DNA from: Rhizobium johnstonii 3841
GTDB lineage: Bacteria; Pseudomonadota; Alphaproteobacteria; Rhizobiales; Rhizobiaceae
Direction of reading: 5' to 3'
DNA length: 64,000 bases
Assembly (NCBI RefSeq): GCF_000009265.1
Contig: NC_008380.1
Span: 3,167,501-3,231,500, forward strand
Shown here: positions 1 through 7,504 of the stretch, one piece after another
Numbering within the stretch: the stretch's first letter is position 1
Layout of the letters: the number at the start of each line of letters is the position of its first letter
Translations under genes and position numbers: made by a program
Notes under the pieces: generated by a model
What the model saw: the letters and a program-made list of their open reading frames with translations, nothing else
What the model was told of the DNA's origin: nothing
Databases searched by the model: none

Positions 1-79
1 GCGCTTCCAGACGGATGCGCCGGAAAGCCTCCACTTCGTCTGCCCTGACATGCCTGATCGTCGTGCCACTTCCATCCAT
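1..79 (-). CDS. GNAT-like acetyltransferase, N-terminal fragment (runs off window)
   Basis: Reading the minus strand from 79, an ATG is preceded by a strong AGGAGG at ideal spacing and opens a frame that stays open to base 1. The 26 visible residues (MDGSGTTIRHVRADEV, then EAFRRIRLEA) match the usual beginning of GNAT N-acetyltransferases: a first beta strand, then an acidic-aromatic helix ending in the R-x-x-R-L-E-A pattern. The acetyl-CoA motif lies outside the window, so the family call is an inference from the N-terminus. The gene is too short here to appear as a full ORF. Confidence 0.6.
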   Translation of the reverse strand, partial: MDGSGTTIRHVRADEVEAFRRIRLEA

Positions 80-215
80 CGGGACCTCCTGCGAGATGAG
101 AGGTACTGTCAATACAGATGGCCTCAGCCGATGCAACCGGTGTCAGGAAGCTTCATAGTTCAGCATATGCTCGAAGTGACGAGATCGAACGGAAATCCGT
201 CGTCTCAGGCGCCGG

Positions 216-689
216 TCACTGCGCCGGACTCCCCAGCCGGCCACCCTTCCGGACGACCGGTTCGCCGGACGGGCCGACCACCGATTGATCGGCCGGCCTC
301 GCTGCCGGTTCGCCAGTTGGCCCGACTACCGGTTCACGGGCTAGCCCGTCGACCGGCTGGCCGGTGGATCGGACGACCAGGGGATCGGCTGGCTGGACGG
401 CGGACTGATCGGTTGTTGGCCCGGGCACCGGCTTGCCGGTTGTCCCCGGCACCGGCTGGCCGGTTGCCGCGTTCAACGGCTCAACGGTTGGTCGGGCCGT
501 TGATCGCTCGGTTGGCCCGGCAACTGGCTCTTCAGTTGAGTCGGCCACCGATTGATCGGTTGGCTTGTCGATCGTGAACGGTACAACTTCACGGATGATG
601 AAGAGAAGAACTATCCCGACCAACGTGCACGTCAGCGCGTAGAGAAGGAAATATTTCAGTGCATATCCCTCGCTGATTGGCAGCACCAA
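216..689 (-). CDS. single-pass membrane protein with Pro/Thr-rich degenerate hexapeptide repeats
   Basis: The frame starts with TTG or GTG codons near 689. It has one hydrophobic segment at about residues 10-34 (KYFLLYALTCTLVGIV...), followed by about 115 residues of low-complexity sequence. That tail repeats variants of T-G-E/Q-P-V-x-G/R, often with DQSV in between, and has no globular look. A short cytoplasmic N-terminus with a long extracytoplasmic Pro/Thr/Glu tail is the simplest reading. No family is recognised. The GC-rich repeats also keep the opposite strand open (50-577), so the frame could in part be a by-product of repeat composition. The membrane segment followed by a non-random tail favours the minus strand. 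Start uncertain: no clear ribosome binding site. Confidence 0.4.
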   Translation of the reverse strand: MVLPISEGYALKYFLLYALTCTLVGIVLLFIIREVVPFTIDKPTDQSVADSTEEPVAGPTERSTARPTVEPLNAATGQPVPGTTGKPVPGPTTDQSAVQPADPLVVRSTGQPVDGLAREPVVGPTGEPAARPADQSVVGPSGEPVVRKGGRLGSPAQ

Positions 690-959
690 CTTGACAATGG
701 TGCAAATGATATTTCCGCATCATTGAACGATACTTGAGGCGAAGGCAATCATTTTCAACAAGAGCCGCAAAATTTCAAAAATGCACAGAACGGGATAAGG
801 TAGTTATTGTAGATATTTAGGAAGCGCCTCCCCGATGCTCAATTTGTCTTGATGTCTCGGCAAGCCCAAGGAAGGCCCCGGAACCCAGATCCGAGATCTG
901 CCAGGCGAAGACAGCCTCGGCGATATGGGCTAGATTGCGTGTGCCGGCAGCCTGCTTTC
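690..959. other. intergenic, no gene recognised
   Basis: This gap lies between the divergent repeat protein and the decarboxylase. The first part (about 700-820) is AT-rich and may hold promoters for either side. No conserved coding frame or RNA gene was recognised. Confidence 0.5.
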
Positions 960-974
960 GAGGGTGACACCCTC
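960..974. promoter_or_regulatory. perfect 7+1+7 palindrome, candidate operator
   Basis: GAGGGTG-A-CACCCTC is a perfect dyad centred about 37 bases upstream of the decarboxylase ATG at 1004. Its size fits a dimeric repressor site. No adjacent regulator gene was identified, so the function is inference. Confidence 0.25.
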
Positions 975-1003
975 CAGGATCGGTGGCGGCAGGGGGGATC
1001 CGC

Positions 1004-2407
1004 ATGACGGCAATTGCATCTCTGTTTCAGGAAGCCGCCCGCCGTGCGGCAGGATTCCGGCAGGCAACGCCCGCCCGCCATATGCCCACCCACGACTACG
1101 CGGCCTCGCTAGCCTGTTTCGAAGAGCCGCTGCCGGCGGCCGGTTCCGATATGCTTGATGTCATCAGGCGTCTCTCGGACGGCGCCGAACCCGGGCTGCA
1201 TGCAACCACTGGGCCGCGCTTTTTCGGCTGGGTCATCGGCGGCTCCCATCCGGTCGGCGTCGCGGCCGATTTCCTCACCAGCGCCTGGGGCCAGAACGCC
1301 GGAAACCATGCCGCCGCCCCGGCCGCAGCCGCGGTCGAGACCGTCGCGGCGAGATGGCTTTTCGATCTCCTGAAGCTGCCGGCCGAAAGCTCGGTCGGCT
1401 TCGTCACCGGCGCAACGGTGGCGAACTTTACCTGCCTTGCCGCCGCCCGCGGCGAGGTGCTGCGCCAGGTGGGCTGGGATGCCGATGCAAAGGGCCTGTT
1501 CGGAGCGCCTGAGATTACCGTGCTGATCGGCGACGACGCCCACACGACCGTCTTCTCCGCGCTTCAGTTCCTCGGCCTCGGGCATGATCGCGTGCTGCGC
1601 CTGCCCACCGACGCGATGGGACGGATAGACCCGGCCGCGCTGGCGGGCACGCTCGATACTGTCTCTGGACCCGTCATCGCCGTTCTCCAGGCGGGGCAGA
1701 TCAATACTGGCGCCTTCGACGATTTCGCCGCCATCATCCCGCCGTTGAAGGCGAAAGGCGCCTGGGTGCATGTCGATGGCGCCTTTGGCCTCTGGGCGCA
1801 GGCATCAGCGAGGACCAGCCACCTCAGCCGCGGCATCGAAGCGGCCGACAGCTGGGCGACCGACGGCCACAAGTGGCTGCAGACGCCCTATGATTGCGGC
1901 TATGCCATCGTCCGCAACGAGCTCGCCCATCGCCGCGCCATGACGATCGCCGCGAGCTACCTGCCGCTCGCCGGCGAAGGCGAACGCGATCCCTCACACT
2001 ACGTGCCCGAGCTTTCGAGACGGGCGCGCGGCTTTGCCACCTGGGCGATGCTGAAACATCTCGGCCGCGACGGCATCGCCGCCTTGATCGACCAGTGCTG
2101 CGCCTCAGCGCGGCTGGTTGCCGATCTCCTGTCGCAACAACCGGGCATCGCCATCCTGAACGAGGTGACGCTGAACCAGCTCGTCATCCGCTTCGGAGCC
2201 GACCTGCCCTCCGAAGAAGGCGACGCGTTGACCCGAAAGACGATCGAAAAGATCCAAGCTGACGGCATCATCTTCGCCGGCGGCGCCAAGTGGCGCGGCC
2301 GCGACGTGCTGCGCCTTTCCGTCACCAATTTCCAGACGACGTCAGATGAAGCCCAACTCGCCGCACAAAGCATCATCGCCGCGTTCAAGAGTGTGAGCCG
2401 AGGGTGA
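1004..2407 (+). CDS. pyridoxal-phosphate-dependent decarboxylase (group II, aromatic-amino-acid/glutamate decarboxylase-like)
   Basis: Fold-type I PLP enzyme of 467 aa. The PLP-binding Asp lies in H-V-D-G-A-F-G (Asp about residue 258) and the Schiff-base Lys in T-D-G-H-K-W-L (Lys about residue 290), the group II decarboxylase signature. The upstream S-V-G-F-V-T-G-A-T-V-A-N block matches the cofactor phosphate-binding region. The start at 1004 is chosen because AGGGGGGA sits just before it; a GTG at 983 is in frame but lacks a site. Substrate cannot be deduced: the family removes CO2 from aromatic amino acids, glutamate, aspartate or diaminobutyrate. A 15-base palindrome lies just upstream. 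The next gene on the same strand starts about 77 bases downstream. Confidence 0.88.
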   Translation: MTAIASLFQEAARRAAGFRQATPARHMPTHDYAASLACFEEPLPAAGSDMLDVIRRLSDGAEPGLHATTGPRFFGWVIGGSHPVGVAADFLTSAWGQNAGNHAAAPAAAAVETVAARWLFDLLKLPAESSVGFVTGATVANFTCLAAARGEVLRQVGWDADAKGLFGAPEITVLIGDDAHTTVFSALQFLGLGHDRVLRLPTDAMGRIDPAALAGTLDTVSGPVIAVLQAGQINTGAFDDFAAIIPPLKAKGAWVHVDGAFGLWAQASARTSHLSRGIEAADSWATDGHKWLQTPYDCGYAIVRNELAHRRAMTIAASYLPLAGEGERDPSHYVPELSRRARGFATWAMLKHLGRDGIAALIDQCCASARLVADLLSQQPGIAILNEVTLNQLVIRFGADLPSEEGDALTRKTIEKIQADGIIFAGGAKWRGRDVLRLSVTNFQTTSDEAQLAAQSIIAAFKSVSRG

Positions 2408-2483
2408 TGCATCAACTCCCTTGGTTCGCCCGGACATGGAATTGTGCTATCGCCGGCCCTGTACACTTGAAGAGAGATCGAAC

Positions 2484-2804
2484 GTGAAAAACGTCCTGTT
2501 CGTCTGCAGTCAGAACAAGCTTCGCAGCCCGACGGCCGAACAGGTCTTCGCAGGCTGGCCGGAGATCGAGGTCTCCTCGGCCGGCACCAACAACGATGCC
2601 GAAAACCCACTATCGAACGAGCTGATCGAATGGGCCGATATCGTCTTCGTCATGGAGAAGGCTCACCGTGCGAAAGTTCAGGGCAAGTACCGGTCAGCTC
2701 TCAAGGACAAGCGGTTGATCTGCCTTCATATTCCTGACGATTACGATTTCATGGATCCCGCGCTCGTGCAGCTGCTGAAGGCAAAGGTGCCTCGGCATCT
2801 CTAA
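2484..2804 (+). CDS. low-molecular-weight protein tyrosine phosphatase-like protein
   Basis: A 106-residue protein starting at GTG 2484 with KNVLFVCSQNKLRSPTAEQ. The C-x5-R phosphate loop is present (C-S-Q-N-K-L-R-S), as in low-molecular-weight phosphotyrosine phosphatases and arsenate reductases. It is shorter than the usual 140-160 aa of the family and is typical of the small stand-alone group often annotated as phosphotyrosine protein phosphatase. The usual C-terminal D-P loop may be represented by F-M-D-P-A-L. The GTG start is preferred over the longer TTG frame at 2421, because homology begins there and a GAGAG stretch precedes it. Confidence 0.8.
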   Translation: MKNVLFVCSQNKLRSPTAEQVFAGWPEIEVSSAGTNNDAENPLSNELIEWADIVFVMEKAHRAKVQGKYRSALKDKRLICLHIPDDYDFMDPALVQLLKAKVPRHL

Positions 2805-2895
2805 GCTCGGTCATGCGACCGTAAAATCGCCGCCCCGAACAAGAAGGGGCGCGTGCCAATGGTGGCAACTTGCGCCGAGCTGCGGGGGCCGATGG

Positions 2896-3372
2896 TCAAA
2901 CTTGTTGAGAGACATATTCCGGAAATTCGGCCGCACCGCGACTTAGGGCTTTCACCATCAACAGGCCGTCGTCGAAGTAGCCATTTCTCGCGTAGAACTG
3001 GTGCGTACGCTCTCTGCCCAGCACCATGGCGATGCGGATCACCGCGCATTCAGTCCGCTCCGCTTCCGCCTCGATCCACGCCATCATCTTGCTGCCGATG
3101 CCCTGACTGCGCACGGCGCTGTCTACCATCACATTGTCCGCCTCGATATACTTGCCGCACCACAACTGAGTGCCCGTCCAGAAACCCGACGCACCCACCA
3201 TCCGTTCGTCGATGTATGCTGCTATGCAGCGGTAGTTGCTCTGTGCGAACATGGCTGAAAGTCGTTGGCAAACCACGGCCTGACTCAGGCGACTAACCTG
3301 GCTGTACAGCGGGAAAATTGCCATCGTCTGATCGAGGCCGACCAGCTCGCGGATGATCACTTCGTCGGACAC
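2896..3372 (-). CDS. GNAT family N-acetyltransferase
   Basis: A 158-aa cytosolic acetyltransferase. The acetyl-CoA pyrophosphate loop is R-S-Q-G-I-G-S-K (Q/R-x-x-G-x-G/A) in the middle of the protein, preceded by the beta-4 strand N-V-M-V-D. The C-terminal F-Y-A-R-N-G-Y-F motif is typical of motif B. It starts with GTG preceded by a GGTAGGGGG run. Substrate unknown. The gene is convergent with the phosphatase-like gene and divergent from the methyltransferase that follows. Confidence 0.88.
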   Translation of the reverse strand: MSDEVIIRELVGLDQTMAIFPLYSQVSRLSQAVVCQRLSAMFAQSNYRCIAAYIDERMVGASGFWTGTQLWCGKYIEADNVMVDSAVRSQGIGSKMMAWIEAEAERTECAVIRIAMVLGRERTHQFYARNGYFDDGLLMVKALSRGAAEFPEYVSQQV

Positions 3373-3525
3373 AGCAGCCCCCTACCTCTCGGTCGCATGA
3401 TAGTGCACGCGAACTCGGTCATGATCCATGGGCGTGAACGACTTACAGTAGACTGCCTGTCTTCCCATTGTAATCCGCTGCGCTTATAGCTCCCCGCCCG
3501 TTCCGATCGCACAAGGAGGATAGCC

Positions 3526-4311
3526 ATGAACGCCAATGATGTCGCCGCCCATTGGGAGAGCAATGCCGAGACCTGGACGATCTATAGCCGCGCCGGCTAC
3601 GACAAATATCGCGACGCGCTGAACACACCGGCCTTTCTGAAGATGCTGCCGCCGGTGGCAGACCTTGCCGGACTCGATCTCGGCTGCGGCGAAGGTTCCA
3701 ACACCCGCGCCGTCGCCAGCCTCGGTGCCCGCATGACCGGTCTCGACATCGCGCCGACCTTTATTCGTTATGCCCGCGAGACCGAGACGAAAGCGCCGCT
3801 CGGCATCGACTACGTGCTCGGCGACGGCCAGGGCATCGATTTCCCGGAGGCGAGTTTCGATTTCGTCACCGCCTTCATGTCGATGATGGACATGGCCGAC
3901 CAGCGCCAGGTGCTGAAGGAGATCCACCGCGTCCTGAAATCGGGCGGTTTCCTGCAGTTTTCGATCCTGCACCCCTGCTTTGTGCCGCCGACGCGCCGCA
4001 ATATCCGTGACGAGGCCGGCAAGCCCGTCGCGGTTGAAATCGCCGATTATTTCGACGAGAGCGACGGCCGGGTCGAGCGCTGGATCTTTTCCTCCATCCC
4101 CAAGGAAGAACGGGCGACGCTGACGCCGTTCGCCATTCCGCGTTTTCACCGGACGCTGTCGACCTGGGTGTCGATGATCGTCGAGGCGGGGCTGACGATC
4201 GAAGCTTTCGGCGAGCCCATTGCGTCAGTCGAGGTGGCGCTCGCCGAGCCAATGGTCGCCGATACCCGCATCGCGCCGATCTTCCTCCACATCAGGGCGC
4301 GCAAGGCGTAG
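3526..4311 (+). CDS. class I SAM-dependent methyltransferase
   Basis: A 261-aa Rossmann methyltransferase. Motif I is L-D-L-G-C-G-E-G-S-N-T-R (about residues 49-60), motif II ends in G-L-D-I-A, and the D-G-Q motif and F-V-T-A-F-M-S-M post-motif are clear (Methyltransf_11 type). The N-terminal WESNAETW and the Y-D-K-Y-R-D region resemble small-molecule methyltransferases. AAGGAGG precedes the ATG. The methyl acceptor cannot be deduced from the sequence. It is a monocistronic unit between oppositely oriented genes. Confidence 0.88.
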   Translation: MNANDVAAHWESNAETWTIYSRAGYDKYRDALNTPAFLKMLPPVADLAGLDLGCGEGSNTRAVASLGARMTGLDIAPTFIRYARETETKAPLGIDYVLGDGQGIDFPEASFDFVTAFMSMMDMADQRQVLKEIHRVLKSGGFLQFSILHPCFVPPTRRNIRDEAGKPVAVEIADYFDESDGRVERWIFSSIPKEERATLTPFAIPRFHRTLSTWVSMIVEAGLTIEAFGEPIASVEVALAEPMVADTRIAPIFLHIRARKA

Positions 4312-4367
4312 GGCCTGTTTTCCCGCCGCCACCGAGGTTTGTAAGGAGGGTGAGTTCTCACCCAACA

Positions 4368-4790
4368 TCATCGTCGCACGGCGACCACCGAACTGGCGCG
4401 ATAGCGCGACAGCTGGACCCGGTTGGATTGGTTGCCGCCGAACAGGTAGACGTATTGCCGGCGCTGGTCGATGTGATCGAACAGGCTCACATGAAAACGC
4501 CGGCCGGTGCGGATCACCACGACATCCCCTCGCCTGGCGGAGCGGACGCCGACTGGCTTGCCGAAATTCTTCCAGGACGCCGCCATGTTGGGGTTGGGCG
4601 GCGGCTGCCGCGAAGATCGCTTGGCGACAAAGGCCAGGAATGCGCCGCACCACGACACCCGGCGCGGATTGATGCCGAGGAACGAGATGGAGCGTTCATG
4701 CATACTTTTGTATCGGGACGCCGTGCCGAGCATGTCCGCCTCACAGGGCACGGCAAGCGCCGTGAGGACGATGACGAGAATAACTTTCAT
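4368..4790 (-). CDS. secreted CHAP/NlpC-P60-like protein (TIGR02594 type)
   Basis: A 140-aa protein with a clear signal peptide (MKVILVIVLTALAVPCEA). The mature part has a catalytic Cys in V-S-W-C-G-A-F-L-A-F-V and a His in F-H-V-S-L-F, the Cys/His arrangement of CHAP-type peptidoglycan amidases/endopeptidases. The R-R-G-D-V-V-V strand between them is typical. Likely periplasmic peptidoglycan hydrolase, small housekeeping or phage-derived type. The start at 4790 is chosen for the signal peptide; the frame is open upstream to 4859. Confidence 0.75.
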   Translation of the reverse strand: MKVILVIVLTALAVPCEADMLGTASRYKSMHERSISFLGINPRRVSWCGAFLAFVAKRSSRQPPPNPNMAASWKNFGKPVGVRSARRGDVVVIRTGRRFHVSLFDHIDQRRQYVYLFGGNQSNRVQLSRYRASSVVAVRR

Positions 4791-5292
4791 AGTTACCCAC
4801 CATTGTTTGTATAATTTCGAAGATCCGAAATGTGGCGAAGAATAAAACAGGCGCGGCAACGTAGATGCGAATTATGGCATGATTTAGAAACAACTAATAC
4901 TGGCATTTTGGCGGCAGAAATTTGTCCGAAACGAGGCGTCGACCGCCGCTAGCGAGCCTCTCTCTATGACCGGACACGGCCACAGAAAACTCCGAAACGG
5001 CCTATTATGCCGGTGCCACAGGCTGCAGTACGCCGTCCAAACCGGGTTCACACAAATGGAGATGGATCGCGCCTCAACTGCTTGAGCGGCAAGAACATTT
5101 CCCAAGGGCGGACCACCGCGCGCAAACTTAGGTTATCGCCCGCAGCAGTTATATTTATGAGGATCACTCACAATACTTCGACGTGACGGAAAATACATTG
5201 CGCTCGCTCCATTCGTCGGCGAAGGCCGGGCTTACTTACGGCCGGTCGCGGACCATAACGACTTTCGGACAGCAGACGGACGGTGCGGCATA
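4791..5292. other. intergenic, no gene recognised
   Basis: About 500 bases between two minus-strand genes. The short frames here have no recognisable features. The segment is less GC-rich than its neighbours, notably near 4800-4910 and 5130-5180, and presumably holds the promoter of the CHAP-like gene. Confidence 0.5.
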
Positions 5293-6465
5293 TCAACCGG
5301 GGGGTTGCACCGGTTCGGGCTGGCCCATGTGGGCAGGATCAGCGGCAAGCGCCCTGGTGACCAGGAGTGCGGCACCGATAACCGGGACGGCCATCCCATA
5401 CGAAAAACGGATGCCGAAATGTTCGGCAACGAAACCGAGCAGCGGCGGCCCGGCGAAAAACACGAGAAACGTCGTCTGCGCCAGCGCCGCAACATTGACC
5501 GGCGCGGACCGATCCGTGCGTCGGGCAGCAGCCGAGATGGCAAGCGGATAGACGGAAGAACAGCCGATACCTGTTAGGCCAAAGCCTGCGAGCGCGACAA
5601 CAGGATGCGTCGCCGTCGCAACCATGACGAGGCCGATGGTCGCGATCCCGAGGAGGGTTATCGCGACCGGGCGTGGATTGAAGCGGTCGATGACAGGATC
5701 CATGCCGAGCCGGCCGATGGCGATGAACAGGGAGAAAATCGTCACGCCGAGCCCGCCGATGAAGGGTTCGACTGCGAATACGTCACGCATATAGATCGCC
5801 GACCAATCGACGCTCGCGCCTTCGGCGAGAAGGGGAGCTGCGCCGATCAGGCAAAGGGGCAGCAGCCCGATCGTCGGAAAAGCGATGGGCGGACTATCTC
5901 CCGGGTGCGCGTCCTGCCGCGGGGGCGCGTTCTCGATCCCGGCGAAAACGATCGACCCCGCAATCAAGACGGTGACGAGGATGATCAAGCTATGCAGTTC
6001 GATGGAGACGGCAGCCTGCCGCATGCCGGCGGCAACAAGGGCGGTGATGCAGAAGCCGAGGCTCCACATGCCGTGAGCCCGACTCATGATGCGGTACCCA
6101 AGCAGCGCCTCACGGCGATCGGTTTCGATATTGGCGTTGATCTCGAACGCGCCGGTGAAAATGCCGGCAATGAAGAACAATGGCACCGCCAGGAGAGCTG
6201 AAGGCATCCAGGGGATCAGCGCGAAAAACAGCGCCGCACCGTAGACGGTGACGAAAGCCGTGGTGCGCGCACCGAGCCTCTCGATCAACCTCACCGAGAA
6301 CGTCAACCCGCAGAGAACTCCGGAGGACATGACAGCGAGCAAAAGGCCCAGCTCTCCCTCGGTCAGGTTGAACTTGACCTGAAGGTCGGGCAACCGCGAA
6401 ACAAACGCGCCTAAGGAAAGGGCCACGGCAAACTGGATGAAGAAAATGCGGTGGTGCGGCTTCAT
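5293..6465 (-). CDS. MFS transporter (YbjJ-like)
   Basis: A 390-aa integral membrane protein with about 12 hydrophobic segments. The N-terminal R-I-F-F-I-Q-F-A-V-A-L-S-L-G-A-F-V-S-R-L-P-D-L-Q block and the R-L-I-E-R-L-G-A-R loop between helices 2 and 3 are typical of the YbjJ/fucose-permease-like branch of the major facilitator superfamily. Substrate unknown. No regulator is adjacent; a strong inverted repeat lies just upstream of the ATG. Confidence 0.85.
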   Translation of the reverse strand: MKPHHRIFFIQFAVALSLGAFVSRLPDLQVKFNLTEGELGLLLAVMSSGVLCGLTFSVRLIERLGARTTAFVTVYGAALFFALIPWMPSALLAVPLFFIAGIFTGAFEINANIETDRREALLGYRIMSRAHGMWSLGFCITALVAAGMRQAAVSIELHSLIILVTVLIAGSIVFAGIENAPPRQDAHPGDSPPIAFPTIGLLPLCLIGAAPLLAEGASVDWSAIYMRDVFAVEPFIGGLGVTIFSLFIAIGRLGMDPVIDRFNPRPVAITLLGIATIGLVMVATATHPVVALAGFGLTGIGCSSVYPLAISAAARRTDRSAPVNVAALAQTTFLVFFAGPPLLGFVAEHFGIRFSYGMAVPVIGAALLVTRALAADPAHMGQPEPVQPPG

Positions 6466-6488
6466 CTCGACACTCTGCTCCGATTGGA

Positions 6489-6514
6489 GCGGGATCGAAG
6501 CAGAGCGATCCCGC
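6489..6514. promoter_or_regulatory. 9-bp perfect inverted repeat upstream of the MFS gene
   Basis: GCGGGATCG and CGATCCCGC are separated by 8 bases, lying 24-49 bases upstream of the MFS start. It could be a repressor operator or an RNA hairpin in the leader. Function not determinable. Confidence 0.3.
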
Positions 6515-6543
6515 AGATAGCCGGACTTTCCGACGAAATGGCG

Positions 6544-6660
6544 CTAGAACAGGGTGATTTTAGGCCGGGTCGGCCTAAAATCTGAATCCTGTTCTACATT
6601 ATGTAGTTAGAGCATGATGTCGTCCGAAAACCGCTCACACTTTTCGGCATCATGCTCTAG
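6544..6660 (+). repeat. RIME-like palindromic repeat, copy A
   Basis: About 117 bases with two large palindromes. The first is built on GATTTTAGGCC / GGCCTAAAATC inside GAACAGG / CCTGTTC arms. The second is AGAGCATGATG / CATCATGCTCT. A second copy, about 90% identical by eye, lies at 7324-7440 in opposite orientation. The size and double palindrome fit the Rhizobium-specific intergenic mosaic elements (RIME). Confidence 0.75.
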
Positions 6661-6807
6661 CTCAAAAGCGGCGTTCTCAGGATTATCAACCACCCTTGCT
6701 GACAGCCCCTGTCAGCATCATGCAGCCGCCGCTGATTTCACGGGTGCTTGGCGGCCGCTGGTGTTTCTGTGACGCGCAGCTGCTCCGCCCACATCCACCT
6801 CCCTTTC

Positions 6808-6984
6808 TCAGAAAAATTCGCATTCACCTCAATTTACTTGCCATTCTGCAATCGGCATATGTTTGTGCCCATAGGCAAGCGGCACGAGAGGGGAACTATG
6901 GCGACGACGCATATAAACAATACGGGTCACGTGCCGGCTGGAAGGGCTTTGTCGGACCGGTCGTCGGCGCGGTGATCGGCTTTG
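6808..6984 (+). repeat. duplicated copy of the kup promoter/leader and first codons
   Basis: This segment is clearly alignable to 9028-9205, upstream of and into kup. Shared pieces include CGGCATATGTTTGTGC, the ribosome binding site region GAG-x-GGGGAAC, the ATG, GACGCATAT, and GG-x-TTTGTCGGA. Identity looks about 75-80% by eye. A 1-base gap between 6925 and 6932 shifts the reading frame relative to the ATG at 6898. Confidence 0.8.
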
Positions 6985-7319
6985 CCATGATGCCGGGCAT
7001 TGCGCAGGCGGAATCCTTTTCGAAGCTTGAAAAGCAGGGCTATGCCGTCGGTAAACTCACCAAAGGCAAGGCCGGCGGCTACGGCTGGGTCATCTCGAAC
7101 AGCAATAAGCGGTTCTTCTGCCGGCTGAATGCCAGCCTGGCTTATGTCAACAAAAAGGAGATGGTCAGCATCACGTCGTCTGGACGGCTCATCAAGGTGG
7201 ACCGTGCCACGTTCGAGACGAAGATCGGCGGCCCTGACCCGTCGATACCGCAATGGAGCGATCTTCAATCCGGCCGCGTCAAGCCTGATGACGTTGGGAG
7301 TTGCACGCCTGTTCGCTGA
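6898..7319 (+). CDS. small secreted protein fused to a duplicated kup leader; apparent 1-base frameshift after the ATG
   Basis: The ATG at 6898 corresponds to the kup start but reads only 25 codons before a stop. One base is missing at about 6925-6932 relative to kup. In the kup-homologous frame the product continues KGFVGPVVGAVIGFAMMPG, then IAQA and ESFSKLEKQGYAVGKL, to the stop at 7319. That would make the kup-derived segment part of a signal peptide cleaved after A-Q-A. The mature part (about 103 aa) has two Cys and no recognised domain. An upstream in-frame ATG (6720) would give an implausible N-terminus. Either the gene is broken, starts at a weak codon such as GTG 6972 or ATG 6987, or uses frameshifting. 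It is enclosed by the two inverted RIME-like repeats. Confidence 0.45.
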
Positions 7320-7323
7320 CTGC

Positions 7324-7440
7324 CTAGAGCTTGATGCCGAAAGTGTGAGCGGTTTTGGGACGACATCATGCTCTAACTATTTAATTTGGAACAGGATTCA
7401 GATTTTAGGCCGAACAGGCCTAAAATCATCCTGTTCTGGA
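7324..7440 (-). repeat. RIME-like palindromic repeat, copy B (inverted)
   Basis: Reverse-complement copy of 6544-6660 with a few substitutions. Both palindromes are kept. It starts only a few bases after the stop codon of the chimeric gene, so it may also serve as its transcription terminator. Confidence 0.75.
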
Positions 7441-7447
7441 GTATCGC

Positions 7448-7487
7448 GGGGAGCGCGACAAAGTGTTTCGAGTTTGCCCCGCTCCCC
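7448..7487. terminator. hairpin downstream of tyrS
   Basis: GGGGAGCG and CGCTCCCC form an 8-bp stem with a 24-base loop between the RIME-like repeat and the tyrS stop codon. No T-run follows on the minus strand, so it is at best a weak or Rho-assisted terminator. Confidence 0.3.
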
Positions 7488-7504
7488 GAATTGAACACAC
7501 AACG

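Noticed and set aside
50..577. 175-residue plus-strand frame at the window start
   Set aside because: Arg/Pro-rich composition follows from the repeated CCGG-type DNA, there is no hydrophobic or domain pattern, and it overlaps the more plausible minus-strand membrane protein.
4884..5105. 73-residue minus-strand frame in the intergenic region
   Set aside because: No ribosome binding site, mixed composition and no recognisable domain.
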